Origin: Lysinibacillus antri
GTDB taxonomy: Bacteria; Bacillota; Bacilli; Bacillales_A; Planococcaceae
Direction: 5' to 3'
Length of the DNA stretch: 64,000 nt
NCBI RefSeq assembly: GCF_003977595.1
Contig: NZ_RYYR01000007.1
Span: 1 to 64,000, forward strand
This document shows, one piece after another, positions 44,139-53,613 of this stretch. Numbering within the stretch: the stretch's first letter is position 1; each line of letters starts with the position of its first letter. Position numbers and translations under genes: made by a program. The notes under the pieces were generated by a model. It was not told where the DNA came from, searched no databases, and worked only from the letters and a program-made list of their open reading frames with translations.

Positions 44139-45296
44139 ATGCGTAATTCTTATTTGCCATATGGAAAACAATGGCTAGATGATGATGATATTCAAGCGGT
44201 AGTAAATGTATTAAGAAGTGACTATTTAACAACCGGACCGGAAATTTTAGAATTTGAGCAAGTTGTAGCTAAATATGTTGGAGCTAAATATGCTGTTGCC
44301 TTTGCTAATGGTACAGCTGCAATACACGGTACATGTTTTGCTGCAGGAATTGGAGAAGGTGATGAAGTAATTACAACACCTATTACATTTGCGGCAAGTG
44401 CAAATTGTGTACGCTATGTCAATGGCAAGGTTGTTTTTGCAGATATCGATGAGAAAACATATAATATTAATCCAAAAGAAATAGAGAAACAAATTTCAGA
44501 AAAAACAAAAGCAATTATACCAGTACATTTTACGGGTCAACCAGTTGATTTAGATGCCATTCATGAAATTGCAAAAAAACATAATTTAGTTGTAATAGAA
44601 GATGCAGCACATGCATTAGGCGCAACATATAAAGGAATGAAAATCGGATCTTTGAGTGATATGACAATGTTTAGCTTTCATCCAGTGAAACACGTTACGA
44701 CAGGTGAGGGTGGAATTATTACAACAAATAACGAAACGTTTTACCAAATGCTACTGCAATTCCGTTCACATGGTATTACACGTGATAAAAGTTTGTTACA
44801 AAAAGATGAGGGACCTTGGTATTATGATATGCAGTTTCTTGGTTATAATTATCGAATGACCGATATTCAAGCAGCTCTTGGGAAAAGCCAGATGAACAAG
44901 ATAGATCAATTTATTGAACGCCGTAAAGAGATTGTTCAAAAATATAACGAAGCTTTTTCTAAGTTACATGAGATTATTACACCTTATCAAAGCACTAATA
45001 GTGAATCAAGTTGGCATCTCTATATCATCCAATTAAAACTTGATAAACTAAATGCTACAAGAAGAGAAATTTTTGAGGAATTAATAAATTTGAATATTGG
45101 TGTCAATGTTCATTACATTCCAGTACATACTTTATCATCATACCAACAATTGGGCTATAAACAAGGAAGTCTACCAAAAGCGGAGGCATTGTATGAGAGG
45201 ATTATTACATTACCTTTATTCCCTAAAATGACAGATGACGATGTATTAGATGTAATAAATGCAGTAAAAGAAGTTATATTGAAGGTGAAAAAATGA
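44139..45296 (+). CDS. pseC: UDP-4-amino-4,6-dideoxy-AltNAc transaminase PseC
   Basis: The 385-residue PLP-dependent DegT/DnrJ/EryC1 aminotransferase starts LPYGKQWLDDDDIQAVV and has FANGTAAIHGT, EDAAHALGATY and the PLP Lys in SFHPVKHVTTGEGG (about residue 185). It aminates the PseB product at C4. It overlaps pseF by 4 bp. Confidence 0.95.
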   Translation: MRNSYLPYGKQWLDDDDIQAVVNVLRSDYLTTGPEILEFEQVVAKYVGAKYAVAFANGTAAIHGTCFAAGIGEGDEVITTPITFAASANCVRYVNGKVVFADIDEKTYNINPKEIEKQISEKTKAIIPVHFTGQPVDLDAIHEIAKKHNLVVIEDAAHALGATYKGMKIGSLSDMTMFSFHPVKHVTTGEGGIITTNNETFYQMLLQFRSHGITRDKSLLQKDEGPWYYDMQFLGYNYRMTDIQAALGKSQMNKIDQFIERRKEIVQKYNEAFSKLHEIITPYQSTNSESSWHLYIIQLKLDKLNATRREIFEELINLNIGVNVHYIPVHTLSSYQQLGYKQGSLPKAEALYERIITLPLFPKMTDDDVLDVINAVKEVILKVKK

Positions 45297-46021
45297 GGAT
45301 TGTGGCAATTATTCAAGCAAGAATGGGATCAACAAGATTACCAGGTAAAATTCTAAAAGAAGTCAATGGAAGGCCATTACTTTCATATCAATTGGAACGA
45401 TTACAATCATCTCAATTGATTGATGAAATTGTAATAGCTACAACAATCGAAAAACAAGATGATATAATTGAAGCATACTGCAATAGAAACGGTATATCTA
45501 ATTATAGAGGACCTGAATTTGATGTATTAGCTCGATATTATGAAGCCGCTGTGAAATTTCATGCCGATATAATTGTTCGCATTACTTCAGATTGCCCTTT
45601 AATAGACCCTTTAATAGTGGATAAAACAATTCAATATTTTATTGATCATCAAGGTGATGATTATGTATCTAATACAATTGATCGGACATATCCACGTGGG
45701 TTAGATACAGAAGTATTTTCATCTATTGCTTTGGAACAAGCTTATAATGAAGCTTTTTTAGAACGAGACCGTGAACATGTAACAGCATTCTTTTATACAA
45801 ATAAAGAAAAATTCAAAATTGGTTCAGTTCAGAATGATATCGATTATAGCAAAAATCGATGGACTGTTGATACTGAAGAAGATTTTGAATTAATTAAGTT
45901 GCTTATTGAACATCTATATAAAAAAAATCCTACTTTTACAATGTTAGATGCTATTAACGTCATGGAACAAAATCCTGATTGGTATAATATTAATGCCCAT
46001 GTAGAACAAAAGAAAATATAA
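45293..46021 (+). CDS. pseF: Pseudaminic acid cytidylyltransferase PseF
   Basis: The 242-residue protein has the nucleotidyltransferase start IIQARMGSTRLPGKIL and a RITSDCPLIDP metal site. It activates pseudaminic acid to CMP-Pse, the donor for Maf. The gene order pseB-C-F-G-(formyltransferase)-I supports this over other spsF-type proteins. Confidence 0.92.
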   Translation: MRIVAIIQARMGSTRLPGKILKEVNGRPLLSYQLERLQSSQLIDEIVIATTIEKQDDIIEAYCNRNGISNYRGPEFDVLARYYEAAVKFHADIIVRITSDCPLIDPLIVDKTIQYFIDHQGDDYVSNTIDRTYPRGLDTEVFSSIALEQAYNEAFLERDREHVTAFFYTNKEKFKIGSVQNDIDYSKNRWTVDTEEDFELIKLLIEHLYKKNPTFTMLDAINVMEQNPDWYNINAHVEQKKI

Positions 46022-46030
46022 GGTGATTAT

Positions 46031-47050
46031 ATGCAAATCTTTATTCGGGTAGATGCCTCTGTTGAAATTGGAACGGGACATGTAATGCGTTGTTTAACAT
46101 ATGCACTTGAGCAAAAAAAGAAAAAGAATGAAGTTTCATTTATTTGTCGGAAAGCACAAGGAGATTGCATTGAATTTATTGAGCAAAATGGCTTTAAAGT
46201 TTATGAATTACCTTCAGTCGAAACAACTTTATGGAATTATACAAAAAACAATTGGTATATTGATGCAGAACAAACCATTCAGGTATTTAATAAATTTAAA
46301 GTTCAACAGGTAGTAGTTGATCATTATTCACTAGAAGAAAAGTGGGAAAGAAAAATTCGCCCAATTACCAAAGAAATTATGGTGATAGATGATTTAGCAA
46401 ATCGAAAACATGATTGTGACATACTATTAGATCAAAATTTTTATCTAGACATGGATACCCGATATGATGGATTAGTTCCGGAAAACACAAAACTTTTACT
46501 TGGCCCCAAACATGCTTTACTTCGTGAAGAATTTAAAATAGCTTATCAAAAGATTAAACCATTCAATGGTAAGGTTGAACGCTTATTTATTTTCTTTGGA
46601 GGAAGTGATCCAACAAATGAAACAGAGAAAGTCCTACGAGCAATTCAATCTTTAATTGTAAATTATCAATTGGAAGTGGATGTTGTAGTTGGCAATTCAA
46701 ACCCAAATAAAAAAAAGATTAAAGAACTATGTGAATCAATCCACGGCGCTATGTATCATTGTCAAGTTAATAATATGGCTGAATTGATGGCAAGGGCAGA
46801 CTTAGCGATAGGTGCTGGGGGAGCGACAACTTGGGAAAGAGTATATTTACTTTTGCCATCAATAGTTATTTCGATTGCAGATAATCAAATCGAAATTGCA
46901 GAAGCTATTAATCATAATGGAGTAATTACATATTTAGGACATTTTGACAAAGTGAATAATCAAGTGTTATATAATCAATTTTCGAATTTACTACAAAACA
47001 CCGCAATACTTAAAAGTCAAATATATAATATGAAATCTATATTTAAATAA
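46031..47050 (+). CDS. pseG: UDP-sugar hydrolase PseG
   Basis: The 339-residue protein is GT-B-like: N-terminal IRVDASVEIGTGHVMRCLTYA, where GTGHVMR contains the catalytic His, and FFGGSDPTNETEK plus GAGGATTWERVYLLLPSI in the C-terminal half. PseG removes UDP from the acetylated sugar before condensation with phosphoenolpyruvate. Confidence 0.93.
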   Translation: MQIFIRVDASVEIGTGHVMRCLTYALEQKKKKNEVSFICRKAQGDCIEFIEQNGFKVYELPSVETTLWNYTKNNWYIDAEQTIQVFNKFKVQQVVVDHYSLEEKWERKIRPITKEIMVIDDLANRKHDCDILLDQNFYLDMDTRYDGLVPENTKLLLGPKHALLREEFKIAYQKIKPFNGKVERLFIFFGGSDPTNETEKVLRAIQSLIVNYQLEVDVVVGNSNPNKKKIKELCESIHGAMYHCQVNNMAELMARADLAIGAGGATTWERVYLLLPSIVISIADNQIEIAEAINHNGVITYLGHFDKVNNQVLYNQFSNLLQNTAILKSQIYNMKSIFK

Positions 47051-47065
47051 TATTGGAGTAAAAGT

Positions 47066-47644
47066 ATGAAAATATTATACTTAGGACCAAGAAGAAAACA
47101 TTTGATAGCTTTTTTAGAGGATTTTTCTGATGTAGTTTTTCAAACAGAAGATAGAATTACTTTAGATTATTTACTAAAAGACTCTATTGATTATATAGTT
47201 AGTTACGGATATCGACATATCATAGCTAAAGATATAATTGATTTTATGGAAAATAAAACAATTAATTTACATATATCATATCTCCCTTGGAATCGAGGAG
47301 CAAATCCAAATTTCTGGAGTTTTTTAGACAATACAAAAAAAGGTGTAACCATTCATTTTATTGACGAAGGTATAGATACAGGCCCAATTATTGCTCAAAA
47401 AGAAATTATATTCCCTGAAGATATCACCCTACGTAAAAGTTATAACATATTGTCAAAAGAAATAGAAAATCTTTTTATCGAAAAATGGCCAGAAATTAGA
47501 TTAGGTAAATGCAGACCTATTCCACAAAAATTAGAAGGTGGGACTATACACTTTAAAAAAGATATAAAAGAATACGAATATTTATTAACTGATGGTTGGG
47601 ATACTCCAGTGACAAAATTGAAGGAAGTGAGGAAAAATAAATGA
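47066..47644 (+). CDS. Formyltransferase-like protein
   Basis: The 192-residue protein has the formyltransferase signature N-L-H-I-S-Y-L-P-W-N-R-G-A then IHFIDEGIDTGPII, giving the catalytic Asn, His and Asp. It lacks the tRNA-binding C-terminal domain of methionyl-tRNA formyltransferase. In a pse operon it occupies the slot where PseH (N-acetyltransferase) might be expected, so it may formylate the C4 amino group with formyl-tetrahydrofolate in place of acetylation. It overlaps pseI by 4 bp. The substrate is an inference. Confidence 0.8.
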   Translation: MKILYLGPRRKHLIAFLEDFSDVVFQTEDRITLDYLLKDSIDYIVSYGYRHIIAKDIIDFMENKTINLHISYLPWNRGANPNFWSFLDNTKKGVTIHFIDEGIDTGPIIAQKEIIFPEDITLRKSYNILSKEIENLFIEKWPEIRLGKCRPIPQKLEGGTIHFKKDIKEYEYLLTDGWDTPVTKLKEVRKNK

Positions 47645-48687
47645 ATTTTGATACATTATTATTAAATGATTCTACAAAACCATTTATTATTACTGAAATG
47701 TCTGGTAATCATAATCGGTCTTTAGAACGAGCGTTAGAAATTGTTGAAGCTGCTGCTAAAACAGGTGCCCATGCGTTAAAAATCCAAACATATACTGCAG
47801 ATACTTTAACACTTGATGTTGATACTGATGATTTTAGGATTCAAGATGAAGAGAGTTTATGGAAAGGCAAATCTTTATATAAATTATACGGAGAAGCATA
47901 TACTCCTTGGGAATGGCATAAACCAATTTTTGACCGAGCAAAACAACTAGGGATGATTGCTTTCAGTACTCCTTTTGATGAAACAGCTGTTGATTTCTTA
48001 GAAGAATTAGATGTTCCGTTATATAAGATTGCCTCATTTGAGAATACTGATTTACCGTTACTCAAAAAGGTTGCTTCTACTGGGAAACCTATGATCGTTT
48101 CAACAGGAATGGCAACTTTAGCTGAGTTGGATGAATTAGTTTGTACTGTGAAAGAGGCAGGATGTAAAAATTTGGTGTTATTGAAATGTACAAGCACTTA
48201 TCCTGCAACTCCAGAAAATACAAATATTTTAACAATTCCACATATGAAGCAACTATTTGAGGATGTTCAAGTTGGCCTATCAGATCACACATTAGGAATT
48301 GGTGTAGCGGTAGCAAGTGTTGCATTAGGTGCGACAGTAATAGAAAAGCATTTTACGTTGTCACGGGCTGATGGTGGAGTTGACTCTGCCTTTTCAATGG
48401 AACCTGCTGAAATGAAAGCACTTGTGGAAGAATCCGAAAGAGCGTGGCAAGCTTTAGGAAAAGTAAAGTATGGTCCAACTGAAAAAGAGAAGTCATCGTT
48501 AAAGTTTAGACGTTCAATTTACGTATCTAGAGATATAAAACCTGGTGAACTATTTTCTGAGGCGAATATTAAAATTGTACGTCCTGGATATGGATTAGAG
48601 CCAAAGTTTATCGAGTATATTGTAGGGAAAACTTCTAAACTTGATATAAAACGAGGGACACCTTTAAGTTGGGAGTTAATTTTATGA
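47641..48687 (+). CDS. pseI: Pseudaminic acid synthase PseI
   Basis: The 348-residue protein has the NeuB TIM barrel (about residues 15-270; ITEMSGNHNRSLERALEIV, KIQTYTADTLTLD, KIASFENTDLPLLK, LLKCTSTYPA, GLSDHTLG, EKHFTL) and a C-terminal SAF/antifreeze-like domain (about 285-348; RRSIYVSRDIKPGE). It condenses the 6-deoxy sugar with phosphoenolpyruvate to form pseudaminic acid. Confidence 0.96.
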   Translation: MNFDTLLLNDSTKPFIITEMSGNHNRSLERALEIVEAAAKTGAHALKIQTYTADTLTLDVDTDDFRIQDEESLWKGKSLYKLYGEAYTPWEWHKPIFDRAKQLGMIAFSTPFDETAVDFLEELDVPLYKIASFENTDLPLLKKVASTGKPMIVSTGMATLAELDELVCTVKEAGCKNLVLLKCTSTYPATPENTNILTIPHMKQLFEDVQVGLSDHTLGIGVAVASVALGATVIEKHFTLSRADGGVDSAFSMEPAEMKALVEESERAWQALGKVKYGPTEKEKSSLKFRRSIYVSRDIKPGELFSEANIKIVRPGYGLEPKFIEYIVGKTSKLDIKRGTPLSWELIL

Positions 48688-49463
48688 GTTATATTTTATT
48701 TAAAGAAATTATAAATAATACAGGTGTTGAAACTGGTGATATTTTATTAATCGGGTCAGATGTGACATTATTAGCATATGAAGCATTACGTAATGGTGAA
48801 AAATTTAACGCTAATGTATTTATTGATAGTATTATTGAGAAGTTAGGTCAAAATGGTACATTATTATTCCCTACTTTCAACTGGGATTTTTGTAATGGTT
48901 CTACATTTGATTACAATAACACTCCTTCAAAAGTAGGTGCTTTAACAAACACAGCCTTAAAACGAAGTGATTTCAAAAGAACTAAACATCCTATTTATTC
49001 TTTTGCTGTTTGGGGAAAAGACCAAGAATACTTATGTAATCTTAATAATATTAGTTCATTTGGATCTGATTCACCTTTCGCTTATTTACATGAACAAAAA
49101 GCGAAAATGCTGATTATGGGCCTAGATTATCAGAAATCATTTACTTTCGTCCATTATGTTGAGGAAATGGTAAAAGCTTCATATCGTTATCAGAAGAATT
49201 TTACTGCTCCTTATATTAATGAAAATGGTAGAAAGCAAGAACGTACTTATTCCATGTATGTTCGAAATATGTATCCAGAGGCTATTACACATCTTAATCC
49301 TATTGGTGAGGAACTTGAAAAACAAGGTGCTTCCTGTCATTTAGCTATTAATACAGTAGATTTTTATTTGATTGATTTAGCGCAGGCATATTCAATTATA
49401 AAATATGATATTGAGCATAATGGGGCTAAAAAACTGCATATAGTTGCAGGGCAGGAAGGGTAG
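48684..49463 (+). CDS. AAC(3)-family N-acetyltransferase-like protein
   Basis: The 259-residue protein has the AAC(3) fold pattern: DILLIGSDVT, LGQNGTLLFPTFNWDFC, NTPSKVGALTN, R-TKHPIYSFAVWG, FGSDSPFAYLHEQKAKMLIMGL. The family was named for aminoglycoside acetylation but many members modify sugars in polysaccharide or flagellin clusters. Here it starts within the pseI stop codon (ATGA overlap), so a sugar substrate such as pseudaminic acid or its precursor is likely. It should not be read as a resistance gene. Confidence 0.85.
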   Translation: MSYILFKEIINNTGVETGDILLIGSDVTLLAYEALRNGEKFNANVFIDSIIEKLGQNGTLLFPTFNWDFCNGSTFDYNNTPSKVGALTNTALKRSDFKRTKHPIYSFAVWGKDQEYLCNLNNISSFGSDSPFAYLHEQKAKMLIMGLDYQKSFTFVHYVEEMVKASYRYQKNFTAPYINENGRKQERTYSMYVRNMYPEAITHLNPIGEELEKQGASCHLAINTVDFYLIDLAQAYSIIKYDIEHNGAKKLHIVAGQEG

Positions 49464-49475
49464 AAAAATAATTTT

Positions 49476-50777
49476 ATGAATCCTATTAATAGAGAGGGAC
49501 AAATGATGTATGAGCTTATGGAAAAGCTCTTTCCCATTTGTCGTAGTATTACAGGTAATGGAGTACGACAAACATTATCAATATTAAAAGAAGAAATTCC
49601 ACTAAGTATTTTTGAAGTTCCCACTGGAACGAAAGTATTTGACTGGGAAATTCCAAGAGAATGGAATATCCGAGATGCATATATTATAGACCCAGAAGGA
49701 AATAAAATTGTTGATTTTAAACAGAATAACTTACATGTTGTTGGTTATTCAACCCCAATAGATCGAGATATTTCATTAGAGGAACTTCAACAACATCTAT
49801 ATTCATTGGAGAATCAACCTACTGCTATCCCGTATGTCACATCATATTATAAGGAAAGATGGGGATTTTGTTTAACACATCATCAACGACAAAAGTTAAA
49901 AGAAGGCACGTATCATGTATATATAGATAGCGAACTAAAAGAAGGAAATTTAACATATGGAGAAGTAATTATCCCTGGCGAAACGAATAAAGAGGTTTTT
50001 TTATCAACTTATATATGTCACCCATCAATGGCAAACAATGAATTATCAGGACCTGTAATGGCTACACAATTGATTAAATGGCTATTACAACAAAAGCAGA
50101 GATATACATACCGTATTGTATTTATTCCTGAAACGATTGGCTCAATTACGTATTTAAGCAAACATCTTTTACATTTAAAAGAACATGTGATTGCGGGATA
50201 TAACATTTCATGTGTTGGTGATGAGCGTGCATTTTCCTATCTACCTTCTAGACAAGGAGATACTTTATCAGACAGAGTTGCATTACATGTGTTAAAGCAT
50301 AAACACCCTAAATTTGTACATTATTCCTTTTTAGATCGTGGAAGTGACGAACGACAGTATTGTAGTCCAGGTGTGGATCTTCCTATAGCAAGTATCATGC
50401 GTACAAAATTTGGACACTACCCTGAGTACCATACTTCATTAGATAATTTGCAGTTAGTAACTGCATCTGGGTTACAGGGATGTTACGATGTTTTTGTAGA
50501 ATGTATAAAGCTAATTGAAAAAAATGATTATTATCAGGTTAATTGTCTATGTGAACCGCAATTGGGAAAACGTGGTTTATATCCAACGATAAGCACTAAG
50601 GAAACAAGTGCCCAAGTACGCACTATGATGAATGTTCTTGCTTATTCTGATGGAAAACGAGACTTAATTGAAATTGCTGAAACTATTGAAGAGTCTGCAA
50701 AAAATATATTACCAATCATAGAAAAATTATTAGAAGCAAGAGTAATCCAAAATCTTAATAATGGGGTATTGAAATGA
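49476..50777 (+). CDS. DUF4910 aminopeptidase-like protein
   Basis: The 433-residue protein has the DUF4910/DUF2172 layout: an N-terminal segment (YELMEKLFPICRSITGNGVR), a fold similar to M28 Zn peptidases (STYICHPSMANNELSGP, FIPETIGSITYL, DRGSDERQYCSPGVDLP, H-x-PEYHTSLDN) and a C-terminal winged-helix domain (about 365-433). Potential metal ligands are His in CHPS, Glu in PETIG, Asp in RGSDER and His in EYHTS. Such genes recur in sugar-modification clusters and may act as amide hydrolases; the substrate is unknown. A later ATG behind AGAGAGGGAC is an alternative start. Confidence 0.85.
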   Translation: MNPINREGQMMYELMEKLFPICRSITGNGVRQTLSILKEEIPLSIFEVPTGTKVFDWEIPREWNIRDAYIIDPEGNKIVDFKQNNLHVVGYSTPIDRDISLEELQQHLYSLENQPTAIPYVTSYYKERWGFCLTHHQRQKLKEGTYHVYIDSELKEGNLTYGEVIIPGETNKEVFLSTYICHPSMANNELSGPVMATQLIKWLLQQKQRYTYRIVFIPETIGSITYLSKHLLHLKEHVIAGYNISCVGDERAFSYLPSRQGDTLSDRVALHVLKHKHPKFVHYSFLDRGSDERQYCSPGVDLPIASIMRTKFGHYPEYHTSLDNLQLVTASGLQGCYDVFVECIKLIEKNDYYQVNCLCEPQLGKRGLYPTISTKETSAQVRTMMNVLAYSDGKRDLIEIAETIEESAKNILPIIEKLLEARVIQNLNNGVLK

Positions 50778-51514
50778 ATCTAAATAGTAGTTTTGCTAGT
50801 GAAAATGAGAAAAATAATAGGGCTGACTTTCTTGAATTGTACAAAAATAATCCATTACCTGACGGGGAAATATTAAGTAATTTAGGTTTATTTATAAATC
50901 GACAGACTCTTTCAAGAATTTTATTGATGCATGAGTTGTATAAAAAAATTATAGATGTAAATGGTGTAATAATGGAATTTGGAGTTAGATGGGGTCAAAA
51001 TTTATCTTTATTTGAATCATTCAGAGGAATTTATGAACCATATAATTATACGAGAAAAATTATTGGTTTCGATACTTTTGAAGGTTTTTCAAGTGTCCAT
51101 GAAAAAGACGGTACATTAAATCGACTAGGAGACTATAATGTTACTCCAGATTATGAAAATTATTTAGAAAAAATTTTAAATTATCATGAATCTGAAAATC
51201 CAATTTCTCATATTAAAAAATCTGTTTTAGTAAAAGGAGATGCAACTTATACATTAGAAAAATATTTAGAACGACACCCTGAAACAATTATTGCTTTTGC
51301 TTACTTTGATTTTGATATATACGAACCTACAAAAAAGTGTTTAGAAATAATAAAAGGTAGAGTAACAAAAGGCTCAGTTATTGCATTTGATGAATTAAAT
51401 CATTCAGGATTTCCTGGCGAAACACAGGCTTTTTTAGAAGTAATTGGAGCACGTAACTGTAAATTACAACGTTCAACGTTAACTCCATACGTATCATATT
51501 TTGTAGTTGATTAG
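50774..51514 (+). CDS. TylF-like SAM-dependent O-methyltransferase 1
   Basis: The 246-residue protein has a class I methyltransferase core: IMEFGVRWGQNL (motif I), IIGFDTFEGFSSVHEKDG, then AFAYFDFDIYEPTKKCLE and VIAFDELNHSGFPGET, a pattern of the metal-dependent TylF/MycF sugar O-methyltransferases. It overlaps the DUF4910 gene by 4 bp. It may methylate a hydroxyl on the flagellar sugar or on a glyceroyl side group. Confidence 0.82.
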   Translation: MNLNSSFASENEKNNRADFLELYKNNPLPDGEILSNLGLFINRQTLSRILLMHELYKKIIDVNGVIMEFGVRWGQNLSLFESFRGIYEPYNYTRKIIGFDTFEGFSSVHEKDGTLNRLGDYNVTPDYENYLEKILNYHESENPISHIKKSVLVKGDATYTLEKYLERHPETIIAFAYFDFDIYEPTKKCLEIIKGRVTKGSVIAFDELNHSGFPGETQAFLEVIGARNCKLQRSTLTPYVSYFVVD

Positions 51515-51689
51515 ATCATATGAAAATTTGTGATAATATTGAATTTATGAATCTGGACATTGATACTACTCTATGTAGTGATACATTTTCTATATCTGTT
51601 TTATAAGGAAAGGGATATTTAGTTCAATTAATGAAATTTATTTTATCCAATGCAAAAATAGAAGATTAGTATAAAATGAGGGTAAGAAT

Positions 51690-53381
51690 ATGATATCTTT
51701 TTCAATTAACAATAATTTATTAAATGCAGATTTAAATACACGTGAATTAAAAAAGTTTAGCTTTGAATTAGATACTTTAAAAGCACTTCATTTATCTATA
51801 GAGCGTACTCTTCCATTTGAATATGTTGCCCAATTTATGTCACCATTTCTTTCTTTATGGGAGCAGGATGGGGTGTTTTCGTATTCCGAGTATGATACGT
51901 CATTAGCTCAAATTTCAATAGATGAAAAAATTGATGCTTATATATTTTGGATGGATTGGCGATTGTATATGGATAGAATTAATCCTGATGAATGTATTAT
52001 GTGGCTAGCTAATCGTCTAAGAATAGCAAAAAAAAACTGTCCAATTTTAGTGAATAATTGGCCAAGTTTTTGGCAACTAGATGAAAAGCAATATAGTGCG
52101 AATGTGTCAAAACGTAGTTGGATTTATCAGTTTAATGCGAAAATTGAAAAATTAAGAGAGGAATTCTCGCAGCTTGAAATTATCGATTTAGATTTATTAA
52201 GTAGTCAAATTGGTATTACTTCTTATGATGCTCGAAATAATCAAGTTAGTAATTTTCCTCTTTCAAATAAGTTAACGATGCAAGTTGCAAGACATATTTC
52301 ACTACAATTATTACCATCGATGCTAGAACCAAAACTAAAAGCTATAGTATTGGATTTAGATTATACTATGTATGCTGGTATATTAGGTGAAGATGGAATT
52401 GATGGTATTCTATTAACTGAAGAACATATACAGTTTCAGCAAGTGTTAAAGAATATGAGAAAAAATGGTATTTTACTTGCCATCAGTTCCAAAAATGATA
52501 AATCAGATGTTATAGATATGTTTGAAAAACGTAAAGATTTTCCACTTCAAATGAATGATTTCACATTTATCGAGGCAAATTGGAACAGTAAAGCTGAAAA
52601 CATCAAATCAATAGCTAAGAAATTTAATTTTGACGTTTCAGCAATGCTTTTTATTGATGACAATCCAGCAGAGCTAATGCATGTTCAGTCCGAAATTCCA
52701 ACTATTCATGTATTACTTGCAGATGCAATGGGAAAAGAGACCGTTCACCGCCTCTTAAATTACCCAAGATTATATTCCTTGAAAAAAGATGATATGGCTG
52801 TAATACGTCAACAAGATATAAATGCAAACCAAAAAAGAAAAGAACTTGAAGCAAAGTCAGCGGATGGCAATGCTTATTTAAGTAGTTTGCAAATGCAAAT
52901 TGGGATTTATGAAAATGAAGAAGCACATAAGCAAAGAGTATTTGAACTTGGTCAAAAAACTAATCAATTTAATTTAGCAATAAAAAGATATACAAAGGGA
53001 GAATTTGAAGAGAAATTCAACTCGGATAAATATAAAATATTTACAATTACCCTTTCTGATATTCTGAACGATAGTGGTATTATTGGTGCATTTATTTGTC
53101 ATCTTGATGGAGATACAGCTCATTTCGAAGAAGTTTTATTTAGCTGTCGAGCACTCGGACGAAAAGTAGAAGATGCTGCATTGTATTTTATATTAAACAT
53201 ATTAGATGAGAAACAAATTAAATTTGTTCAATTTGATACGATAGAAGGCCCGCGAAACAAGCCAGCACTTGACTGGATTCAAATGTTTTGTAAAAGCTCG
53301 GAACATAATATACAACATGTCATTGAAACTTTAAATGAAAAGTTAAAAGATTATCCTGCGGAGGTTATTGTACATGAATGA
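51690..53381 (+). CDS. FkbH-like HAD-IIIC family protein
   Basis: The 563-residue protein has an N-terminal domain (about residues 1-210), a HAD phosphatase domain (about 215-345) with nucleophile Asp222 and Asp224 in VLDLDYTMYAGILGEDG, ISSKND and FIDDNPAE, and a C-terminal GNAT-like part. FkbH proteins take D-1,3-bisphosphoglycerate and load a glyceryl group on an acyl carrier protein. An ACP gene follows with an 8-bp overlap, supporting this role. A 175-bp AT-rich gap without a gene precedes it, so it may have its own promoter. Confidence 0.9.
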   Translation: MISFSINNNLLNADLNTRELKKFSFELDTLKALHLSIERTLPFEYVAQFMSPFLSLWEQDGVFSYSEYDTSLAQISIDEKIDAYIFWMDWRLYMDRINPDECIMWLANRLRIAKKNCPILVNNWPSFWQLDEKQYSANVSKRSWIYQFNAKIEKLREEFSQLEIIDLDLLSSQIGITSYDARNNQVSNFPLSNKLTMQVARHISLQLLPSMLEPKLKAIVLDLDYTMYAGILGEDGIDGILLTEEHIQFQQVLKNMRKNGILLAISSKNDKSDVIDMFEKRKDFPLQMNDFTFIEANWNSKAENIKSIAKKFNFDVSAMLFIDDNPAELMHVQSEIPTIHVLLADAMGKETVHRLLNYPRLYSLKKDDMAVIRQQDINANQKRKELEAKSADGNAYLSSLQMQIGIYENEEAHKQRVFELGQKTNQFNLAIKRYTKGEFEEKFNSDKYKIFTITLSDILNDSGIIGAFICHLDGDTAHFEEVLFSCRALGRKVEDAALYFILNILDEKQIKFVQFDTIEGPRNKPALDWIQMFCKSSEHNIQHVIETLNEKLKDYPAEVIVHE

Positions 53382-53613
53382 TGGATTAAAACAACAAATA
53401 AATGAAATCATAGCTGAAATTTTAGAAATGAATGCTAATGATACTAGTATATTTGATAGAGGGAAAAATACAAATTGGGACTCATTGAAGCATTTAGAGA
53501 TAATAATGGCGATTGAAGAAGAATTGGATATACGTTTTAGCTCATCGGAAGTTTCAGAAATAATGAATGCTGAGGATATCTACAATTATGTGGATAAGAA
53601 GTTAAATGAATGA
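53374..53613 (+). CDS. Acyl carrier protein
   Basis: The 79-residue acidic four-helix protein has the 4-phosphopantetheine attachment Ser in NWDSLKHLEI (about residue 36). The ATG at 53374 follows GCGGAGG and lies within the end of the FkbH-like gene. It is a specialised ACP, not the fatty-acid one, and would carry the group loaded by the FkbH-like protein. It overlaps the following VOC gene by 8 bp. Confidence 0.9.
   Translation: MNDGLKQQINEIIAEILEMNANDTSIFDRGKNTNWDSLKHLEIIMAIEEELDIRFSSSEVSEIMNAEDIYNYVDKKLNE

Noticed and set aside
48684-49463. Aminoglycoside resistance gene of the AAC(3) type
   Set aside because: Fold similarity is real, but overlap with pseI and the operon context point to sugar modification.
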